Below, piece by piece: positions 52,026 through 57,465 of a stretch of 57,465 nucleotides of DNA (within the stretch, counting starts at the first letter, position 1; every line of letters starts with the position of its first letter). A program made the position numbers and the translations under genes. Source of the DNA: Rhizobium sp. 18055 (GTDB taxonomy: Bacteria; Pseudomonadota; Alphaproteobacteria; Rhizobiales; Rhizobiaceae); assembly GCF_902706285.1 (NCBI RefSeq), contig NZ_CACSKD010000022.1:1-57465 (forward strand). Direction: 5' to 3'. Below the pieces are notes generated by a model. That model was given only the letters and a program-made list of their open reading frames with translations, ran no database searches and was not told the origin of the DNA.

Positions 52026-53003
52026 ATGAAAAGACTTCTGAAGATTTACATGGAGAAGCCGGAGCTTGCCGCTCTCCTCCTGCTGGTCGTTCTGATCTTA
52101 CTGTTCCAGAGCCGGTCGGGAGGTATATTCCTTACCGCCGGCAATCTACGAGGCGTGTTCGGAATTCTGCCGGAGATGGCCTTGGTCGCCATCGGCGTGA
52201 CCGTCTTGATGATATGCGGCGAGTTCGATCTCTCCGTTGGCGCGGTGTTCGCGTTGATGCCGATGACCATCGCGGTCCTGATGATCCATGATGTTTCCTT
52301 TCCCGTGGCGCTGGCGGCGGGGCTGCTTGTGTGCGTTGCGATCGGGTTTCTCAACGGTTTCCTGACGATCCAGTTCACCATCCCAAGTTTCATCACAACA
52401 CTCGGGATGATGTTCGTGGCGCGCTCCTTGACGGTGGTGGTCTCCGGTGGATTTCCGCCGTTGTTGTCACCGGACCTGCCGACCTGGTTGTTCACCAGTT
52501 TCGTCGGACCGGGCGGGCTCTTCCGTATGTCCTTTATCTGGTTTGTTGTTGTCGCAATCCTCGTGTCCCTGCTGCTGAGCCGCACGAATTTCGGCAATTG
52601 GGTACGCGCGACCGGTGGCTTCTTGCCCGCAGCAAATGCGATGGGCATTCCGACGGCGCGGGTCAAAATCGCCTGCTTCATCCTGTGCTCGGTTCTGAGT
52701 GGATTTGCTGGCCTGATTCAGGTCTTGCGCCTCGGCTCTCCGCTGCCATCGATCGGGGAGGGCATGGAATTGCAAGCCGTTGCGGCTGCCGTCATTGGCG
52801 GAACTGCGCTTACAGGCGGTATCGGCGCGGTTCTCGGAGGCATTATCGGCGTGGCGCTGATCCGTGTCATCGACAACGGCTTGATACTGAGTCAGGTCGA
52901 CGCCAACTGGTTCAAGTTCGCTATCGGATCGCTGACGATCTTCGCGGTTATTGCAAATTCCTGGCTGCGCAAACGCGCCAAGGCGATCAAGGTGGAGGTG
53001 TGA
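52026..53003 (+). CDS. Sugar ABC importer permease (importer 4)
   Basis: This 325-residue CUT2 permease has many hydrophobic segments and motifs AIGVTVLMICGEFDLSVGAVFAL (GEFDLSVG instead of GGIDLSVG), FTIPSFITTLGMMFVARSL, LSRTNFGNWVRATGGF and IGGTALTGGIGAVLGGIIG. It lies 22 bases past the hairpin and three bases before the ATPase. Confidence 0.9.
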   Translation: MKRLLKIYMEKPELAALLLLVVLILLFQSRSGGIFLTAGNLRGVFGILPEMALVAIGVTVLMICGEFDLSVGAVFALMPMTIAVLMIHDVSFPVALAAGLLVCVAIGFLNGFLTIQFTIPSFITTLGMMFVARSLTVVVSGGFPPLLSPDLPTWLFTSFVGPGGLFRMSFIWFVVVAILVSLLLSRTNFGNWVRATGGFLPAANAMGIPTARVKIACFILCSVLSGFAGLIQVLRLGSPLPSIGEGMELQAVAAAVIGGTALTGGIGAVLGGIIGVALIRVIDNGLILSQVDANWFKFAIGSLTIFAVIANSWLRKRAKAIKVEV

Positions 53004-53006
53004 GCC

Positions 53007-53738
53007 ATGAACGAACCCATCGTATCGGTTAAAAACCTGCACAAGTGGTATTCTGGAGTCCATGCCGTCAAAGGGGTCTCGGTCGATTTCGCCAGAAACG
53101 AGGCTGTTGGACTGATCGGTGACAACGGAGCCGGAAAGTCGACGCTCATCAACATCCTTTCCGGCGTACAAAAGCAGGACGGAGGCGAGATCTTCGTGGA
53201 GGGCCGGAAGGTTGCCATTTCCGGACCTCGTGACTCGATGAGGCTCGGCATCGAGACCATCTATCAATACAATTCCATGGTCCCAACCATGTCGATCGCG
53301 CGCAACCTTTTCATCGGTCGGGAGCCGATGCGGTTTTCGATTGCAGGCGTCGGCGTAATGGATATGCGCAAGATGCGTGAGGAAAGCGTCAAGGCCATCA
53401 GCAATGTGGATTTGCATCTGAGATCGCCCGACGCACTTGTCGGCGAGCTCTCGGGCGGGCAGCGGCAGGGCGTCGCCATCGCGCGCGCCATGCATTTCAA
53501 ATCGAAGGTGATGATCCTTGATGAGCCGACCAATCACCTCTCGGTCAAGGAAACCAACAAAGTCATCGGTTTCGTTCGCTCCCTCAAAGAGCAGAACGTC
53601 ACCGGCATCTTCATCAGTCACAACATGCACCACGTCTTCGAATGCTGTGATCGGGTTGTCGCCATGGCCCGTGGCCAGGTCGTGCTCGACAAGCGGATCG
53701 GCGACACGACGATCGAAGAAGTTCAATCGGTGCTCTGA
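53007..53738 (+). CDS. Sugar ABC importer ATPase, single domain (importer 4)
   Basis: This 243-residue protein has Walker A GDNGAGKST, signature LSGGQRQGV, Walker B VMILDEPTNHL and the switch His in IFISHNMHH. Like the importer 1 ATPase it is a single-domain FrcA-like protein that should work as a homodimer. It follows the permease almost directly. Confidence 0.9.
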   Translation: MNEPIVSVKNLHKWYSGVHAVKGVSVDFARNEAVGLIGDNGAGKSTLINILSGVQKQDGGEIFVEGRKVAISGPRDSMRLGIETIYQYNSMVPTMSIARNLFIGREPMRFSIAGVGVMDMRKMREESVKAISNVDLHLRSPDALVGELSGGQRQGVAIARAMHFKSKVMILDEPTNHLSVKETNKVIGFVRSLKEQNVTGIFISHNMHHVFECCDRVVAMARGQVVLDKRIGDTTIEEVQSVL

Positions 53739-53746
53739 GGAACGAC

Positions 53747-54490
53747 ATGGCAATACTAGAAGGAAAGACGGCGCTGATCACTGGTGGACTCGGTACTTTG
53801 GGTCGTGCGCAGGCGAGGCGGCTTCATGCTGAAGGTGCCTCGGTTGTCGTTCTCGATCGGCCGACCGCGGACGACGGAGCCGACCGGGCGGCAGAACTTG
53901 GAGCCGGTGTACGGTTTCTCGGTTGCGATCTCAACCAGTTGCAGGTCACGGAGGAAATTGTCAGCAAGGAAGCCAAAGCCTCAGGTGGCATCGACATCCT
54001 CATCAACAATGCCGCCTTGATCATCAACAGGCCGTTCGAGGCGTTCAGTCTCGAAGAGTACGAAGATCAAATCCGCGTCAACTCATCCGCCGCTTTCGCA
54101 ACGGTAAGGGCGGTCGCGCCATTCATGAAGGAACGCCGCAGCGGGAAAATCCTCAATTTCACCTCGATCACCATGAACGGACAATGGGATGGCTACGTGC
54201 CCTACGTGGCGTCGAAAGGAGCCATGGCTGGCCTTACCAAAGGGCTCGCACGGGAACTTGGCCCGTACGGCATCCACGTCAACGCCGTCTCGCCAGGTGC
54301 GGTGGTTTCAGAAGCCGAGGAACGGGTGTTCGGGGATCGGCTGCAGCAATATAGCGACTGGGTTCTGGACCGGCAGTGCCTGAAAAAGCGGATCGACCCC
54401 GACCATGTCGCAAGCCTCGTTCTCTTTCTAGTCTCACCGGCGTCGGATATGATCTCGGGCCAGAATTTTGCCATCGACGGAGGCTGGTAA
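53747..54490 (+). CDS. SDR, sugar 1-dehydrogenase or 2-keto-3-deoxy-acid dehydrogenase
   Basis: This 247-residue classical SDR has the cofactor segment TGGLGTLGRAQARRL, INNAAL, and active-site Ser-Tyr-Lys in NFTSITMNGQWDGYVPYVASKGA. The C-terminal DRQCLKKRIDPDHVASLVLFL and IDGGW resemble XylB-type D-xylose dehydrogenases. It could therefore be the first step of the Weimberg-like route; the alternative is oxidation of the 2-keto-3-deoxy acid. GAGGA precedes the ATG. Confidence 0.85.
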   Translation: MAILEGKTALITGGLGTLGRAQARRLHAEGASVVVLDRPTADDGADRAAELGAGVRFLGCDLNQLQVTEEIVSKEAKASGGIDILINNAALIINRPFEAFSLEEYEDQIRVNSSAAFATVRAVAPFMKERRSGKILNFTSITMNGQWDGYVPYVASKGAMAGLTKGLARELGPYGIHVNAVSPGAVVSEAEERVFGDRLQQYSDWVLDRQCLKKRIDPDHVASLVLFLVSPASDMISGQNFAIDGGW

Positions 54491-55387
54491 TTGCATCCGC
54501 AAGTGATCGCTCTGGAGAACGACAGGGCCCGCGTCGGTGTTGTTCCCAGCTTGGGTGCAGGTCTGGCGCTGCTTGATGTCCGTGACGCCGCGGGGAAGTA
54601 CCGGCCTCTCCTGCGGCCATGGAGCGGGCGGATCGTTGATGGTCCCTTCGCTCTGGCCTGTAATGTTTTGGTCCCCTTCTCCAACAGGATATCGCAGGGA
54701 GGCTTTGTATTCGGCGAGCACTTCCACGCCATCAGTCCCAATTTGGACGGTCAAGAGCTTCCGATTCACGGAGATGCGTTCATGCGGGAGTGGCTGATCT
54801 CGGGGCGGGATGCATCGACGATCACGCTGCATTGTCCTCACGGTAGTATCGGCCCGTTTCGGTATGAAGCGAAGCAGACGCTGGTCTTGTCGCAAACTCG
54901 GCTTGTCGTCCATCTGGAGGTGACGTCGGCAGCACCGACGGCCTTGCCTTTTGGCATCGGGTTTCATCCCTGGTTTCCACGAAGCCCACAGACAAGAGTT
55001 CGCTTTTCAGCGGACAAAGTCTGGCTGGAGAATGAAAAACATCTGCCGCTGGGATTGATCGATATCGACGCGGAAGGTCGCTGGGATTTCTCGACTCAGA
55101 TCCCTTTGCCGAGCCGGTGGATCAACAATGCATTCACTGGCTGGGCGGGCTTTTGCGATGTCGACCAAGGCCCTGATGCCGTTTCCTTCCGCTTGAGCGC
55201 ATCTGACAATCTCGGCGTGGCTGTCGTCTATTCGCCGGGGCCAGATGCGGATTTCCTCTGCCTCGAGCCTGTTTCCCATCCAGTGGATGCGCACAATCTT
55301 CCCGGTATGCCGGGGCTGGCGGTTCTTCAGCCCGGCGAAACCCTCACAAGTTCGATGACTTTGGACTGGAGTTCCTCATGGCACTGA
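54491..55387 (+). CDS. Aldose 1-epimerase (mutarotase) family
   Basis: This 298-residue protein appears to start at TTG 54491, directly after the SDR stop; no ATG fits better. Galactose-mutarotase features are VLVPFSNRISQGGFVFGE, LPIHGDAFMREW (His), PFGIGFHPWFPRSPQTR (His) and DFLCLEPVSHPVDAHN (Glu). It interconverts sugar anomers, which helps supply the form used by an aldose dehydrogenase. It overlaps the next gene by ten bases. Confidence 0.87.
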   Translation: MHPQVIALENDRARVGVVPSLGAGLALLDVRDAAGKYRPLLRPWSGRIVDGPFALACNVLVPFSNRISQGGFVFGEHFHAISPNLDGQELPIHGDAFMREWLISGRDASTITLHCPHGSIGPFRYEAKQTLVLSQTRLVVHLEVTSAAPTALPFGIGFHPWFPRSPQTRVRFSADKVWLENEKHLPLGLIDIDAEGRWDFSTQIPLPSRWINNAFTGWAGFCDVDQGPDAVSFRLSASDNLGVAVVYSPGPDADFLCLEPVSHPVDAHNLPGMPGLAVLQPGETLTSSMTLDWSSSWH

Positions 55388-56526
55388 ATTCGTTTGCCCG
55401 CGGCACGTTTGTAGGCCGGATATTCCGCGCGGAGCTTGGCGGTCCGTCCGTGGTCGTCGTGCGCGACGGAATGGTGTTCGATATCACCTGTGCCGAGGCG
55501 CCGACGATGCGCGACGTGCTGGAGAAAGACGATCCGGTCTCGTTCGTTCGCGCGCAGCCCGGCGAAATTGTCGCGCCGCTGGGAGCGATCATGGACCCGG
55601 ATCTGCCCAACCATGCCCCATATTCGATGCTTGCACCCTGTGACCTGCAGGCGGTGAAGGCGTGTGGTGTCACCTTCGCGCGCTCGATGCTCGAGCGGGT
55701 GATCGAAGAACGAGCAGCCGGAAACCCAGACCTGGCGCGGTCGATACGCGAACGGGTGACGAGGGTTATCGGGGATAGTTTGCGCGACCTGCATGCCGGA
55801 TCTGCGGAAGCCGCAAAGGTCAAAGAGGCATTGATCGAAGTCGGCCTCTGGTCGCAATATCTGGAGGTGGGGATCGGACCAGACGCGGAGGTCTTTACCA
55901 AGGCCCAGGTCCTGTCGTCTGTCGGCTGGGGCGCGACCGTTGGACTTCATCCGGTGTCGAACTGGAACAACCCTGAGCCCGAGATTGTACTGGCCGTCGA
56001 TAGCCGGGGGTGCGTGAAGGGGGCAACACTGGGCAACGACGTCAACCTGCGCGATGTCGAGGGCCGTTCGGCACTCCTGCTGGGCAAGGCGAAGGACAAT
56101 AATGCCTCATCTGCTATCGGTCCTTTTATCCGTCTGTTCGATGAGACCTACTCGATTGACGACGTGCGCAATGCCGAACTTGAATTGCGGATCGAGGGCA
56201 GGGACGGTTTCGTTCTTAACGGCAGCAGCTCGATGAAGGAGATCAGCCGCGATCCTATCGATCTCGTCGCGCAGACGATTGGCCGCCACCACCAATATCC
56301 GGATGGTTTCATGCTTTTCATGGGAACGCTTTTTGCACCTGTCGAGGATCGCGATACGCCTGGCCAAGGCTTCACGCACAAGATCGGCGACCGAGTGACG
56401 ATTTCGAACGCCCAGTTGGGGAGCCTGATCAACACGGTGGCCCTGTCGACCGAATGTCCACCCTGGACCTTCGGAACCGCCGCAATCATGCGCAACCTTG
56501 CCAAGCGCGGCCTGATTGGCAACTAG
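55378..56526 (+). CDS. FAH-fold 2-keto-3-deoxy sugar-acid dehydratase (XylX-like)
   Basis: This 382-residue protein has the FAH-type C-terminal domain: NWNNPEPEIVLAVDS with the metal Glu pair, GATLGNDVNLRDVEGRSALLLGKAKDNNASSAIGPFIRLFDE and MGTLFAP. The N-terminal half with GVTFARSMLERVIEERA, and the overall length, match XylX-type 2-keto-3-deoxy-pentonate dehydratases (to 2-ketoglutarate semialdehyde) rather than the ~280-residue FAH hydrolases. A hydrolase acting on a diketo acid is the alternative. Last gene of the operon; the matching semialdehyde dehydrogenase is not present. Confidence 0.82.
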   Translation: MALNSFARGTFVGRIFRAELGGPSVVVVRDGMVFDITCAEAPTMRDVLEKDDPVSFVRAQPGEIVAPLGAIMDPDLPNHAPYSMLAPCDLQAVKACGVTFARSMLERVIEERAAGNPDLARSIRERVTRVIGDSLRDLHAGSAEAAKVKEALIEVGLWSQYLEVGIGPDAEVFTKAQVLSSVGWGATVGLHPVSNWNNPEPEIVLAVDSRGCVKGATLGNDVNLRDVEGRSALLLGKAKDNNASSAIGPFIRLFDETYSIDDVRNAELELRIEGRDGFVLNGSSSMKEISRDPIDLVAQTIGRHHQYPDGFMLFMGTLFAPVEDRDTPGQGFTHKIGDRVTISNAQLGSLINTVALSTECPPWTFGTAAIMRNLAKRGLIGN

Positions 56527-56613
56527 GACCAATCATCGGCCAGCTCCCCTGCGCGTGGCCCGGAGGGGTAGCGGTCACTCGGCACGCTCGAGCTGCTGGA
56601 GGCATGGACCTAG

Positions 56614-57281
56614 CAGGGTGTTGAAAAAGCCCTAGCGCCCGGGCTCTGGTCATGATTCACTCGCTGTATTGCGATTTGGAGCTGATGGATGCGCGGCGGC
56701 GATGTGAGGACAGGCGAACTCTTCAGCTATGTCGATCTTGAGGATCGGGTTCGAAAAGATCATCCTTTACGGGCCATCCGGCAGATCGTGAACGAAGCGC
56801 TTCTTTTATTGGAACGAGATTTTTCGGCGCTTTATTCGCCGATCGGACGGCCGTCGATCGCGCCTGAGAAGCTTCTACGTGCCATGCTTTTGCAAGCCTT
56901 CTATTCGATCCGTTCTGAACGGCTTTTAATGGAGCGGCTGGAATACGACCTTCTTTTCCGCTGGTTTGTTGACATCGGCATTGACGATCCGGCTTGGGAC
57001 CACTCGGTGTTTTCGAAGAACCGCGACCGGTTGCTTGATGGCGACATCGCTGCGAAGTTCCTGGGTGCAATCCTTTCCCAGCCCAAGGTAAAGCGGCTGC
57101 TGTCAACAGACCATTTCTCCGTCGATGGCACACTGATCGAGGCCTGGGCGTCGATGAAGAGCTTCAAGCCGAAGGACGGCCCAAGGGCGATAATGGCGAA
57201 CCACCATCAGATAGCGGCGGTCGGAATGCGGAAGCAGACTTCCACGGCGAAAGGCGTTCCAACGAGACGCATGCTTCAACG
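56614..57281 (+). mobile_element. IS1182-like element, truncated on the right
   Basis: A terminal-repeat-like AGGGTGTTGAAAAAGCC lies at about 56615-56631, ahead of a transposase gene starting at 56689. The element ends abruptly at 57281, where the TniA-type transposon begins. Its other end lies beyond that transposon, outside the window. Confidence 0.65.
56689..57281 (+). pseudogene. IS5/IS1182-like transposase, frameshifted and truncated
   Basis: The N-terminal part is well preserved: ELFSYVDLEDRVRKDHPLRAIR, PSIAPEKLLRAMLLQAFYSIRSER, LEYDLLFRWFVDIGID, VFSKNRDRLL and the first Asp in LSTDHFSVDGTLIEAW. Near 57181-57186 one base is missing: the expected GDNGEPPSDSGGRNAEADFHG then runs in another frame. 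The gene is finally cut at 57282 by the right transposon copy. Two independent lesions mark it as dead. Confidence 0.82.
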
Positions 57282-57290
57282 TGTCGTTTG

Positions 57291-57377
57291 GCAGTTAACC
57301 GTGAGATTGCGGCCGTTGTTTTCCCATTTGGCACTTAGTTAGAGATTCTGTCGGCCGAGAATCTCAAATTAAGTGCA
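57291..57377. repeat. Subterminal transposase-binding repeats, right copy
   Basis: Three motif copies occur: GCAGTTAACCGTGAGATT at 57291-57308, GCACTTAGTTAGAGA at 57331-57345 and TCTCAAATTAAGTGC at 57363-57377. The first two are inverted relative to those at the left end, as expected for the opposite terminus; the third is in the other orientation. Confidence 0.6.
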
Positions 57378-57465
57378 ACTGTGACGACCCAAGCGACTGA
57401 CGCGAACAGTCTAAGATCTCTTCTATAGCGCTGTCGAAGCGGGCTTTGTTCTCACCCATCATATG
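57364..57465 (-). CDS. C-terminal tail of a transposon gene (partial)
   Basis: A minus-strand frame enters from the right edge and stops at 57364-57366. It reads MMGENKARFDSAIEEILDCS and ends QLHLI. The stop overlaps one of the subterminal repeats. It could be the last gene of the TniA-type element, but 33 residues are too few to name it and chance is possible. Confidence 0.3.
   Translation of the reverse strand, partial: HMMGENKARFDSAIEEILDCSRQSLGSSQLHLI

Larger units (their letters stand above)
57282..57465 (-). mobile_element. End of a TniA-type transposon, right copy (partial)
   Basis: The end starts TGTCGTTTGGCAGTTAACCG at 57282, matching the minus-strand end of the left copy (TGTCGGTTTGCATTTAACCG). 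Subterminal motifs lie at 57291-57308 and 57331-57345 (inverted) and at 57363-57377 (direct). The element continues to the right. A minus-strand reading frame ends inside it, as expected if this is the end opposite to the transposase start. Both copies are then in the same orientation. Confidence 0.72.

Noticed and set aside
52467..53753. Minus-strand frame of 428 codons across importer 4 permease and ATPase genes
   Set aside because: It is antisense to two well-supported genes and lacks recognisable motifs.
1284..57281. A single TniA-type insertion on a small circular replicon that would explain both ends
   Set aside because: The bases next to the two ends (TCTGG and CAACG) do not match as a 5-bp duplication and the flanking genes are different.
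1..57465. CRISPR array
   Set aside because: No regularly spaced direct repeats with unique spacers were seen; the only short repeats are the few transposon-end motifs.
1..57465. tRNA or rRNA genes
   Set aside because: No cloverleaf-like stretch with a TTCGA-type arm and CCA end, and no rRNA sequence, was recognised in the gaps between genes.

Overview
The window looks like an accessory, GC-rich segment of a rhizobial or agrobacterial (Hyphomicrobiales) secondary replicon. The evidence is the many CUT2-type sugar ABC importers, Gfo/Idh/MocA dehydrogenases and FadR-like GntR regulators, embedded in alphaproteobacterial-type insertion sequences (IS66, ISKra4, IS110, IS6, IS3, IS1182-like). All assignments come from reading the sequence; no database search was run.

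Layout. 1-1283 is the end of a Mu/TniA-type transposon, and a second copy in the same orientation begins at 57282, so the cargo is bracketed by two direct copies. 1284-10401 is a graveyard: a 5'-nucleotidase fragment, an IS66 whose tnpC is split by a 2.58-kb serine-recombinase element, an ISKra4 element, a frameshifted IS110, and the 3' half of a histidinol-dehydrogenase-like gene followed by an intact SDR. 11302-40375 is a dense catabolic region with three sugar ABC importers, seven MocA-family dehydrogenases, two HpcH/HpaI aldolases, two M24 metallohydrolases, two paralogous GntR regulators, a zinc alcohol dehydrogenase, and a tetronate-type otnI-otnK-otnC cassette. 40498-45645 is a second graveyard: an IS6 remnant, an IS66 whose tnpB is cut by another serine-recombinase element, an IS3 element and a CoA-transferase tail. 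45678-56526 holds an M24 protein, a solute-binding-like protein without signal peptide, and a Weimberg-like oxidative sugar-acid operon (lactonase, GntR, enolase-superfamily dehydratase, ABC importer, SDR, mutarotase, FAH-fold dehydratase). An IS1182-like transposase, frameshifted and then broken by the right transposon copy, closes the window.

How it may work. The four importers would bring in sugars or sugar acids. MocA, SDR and alcohol dehydrogenases oxidise them. HpcH aldolases, OtnI/K/C or the dehydratase/FAH pair would take the products to pyruvate, DHAP-type triose phosphate or 2-ketoglutarate semialdehyde. The first two GntR-controlled catabolic blocks share module genes (GntR, MocA pair, HpcH aldolase, M24, importer), suggesting an old duplication that diverged in substrate. 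Palindromes of the form GATTGT-nn-ACAATC recur at the divergent promoters and usually overlap a TTGACA-like -35.

The least familiar items are the two large serine recombinases with C-terminal excisionase-like helix-turn-helix segments, both seated in conserved codons of IS66 genes, and the M24-HpcH-MocA catabolic module.
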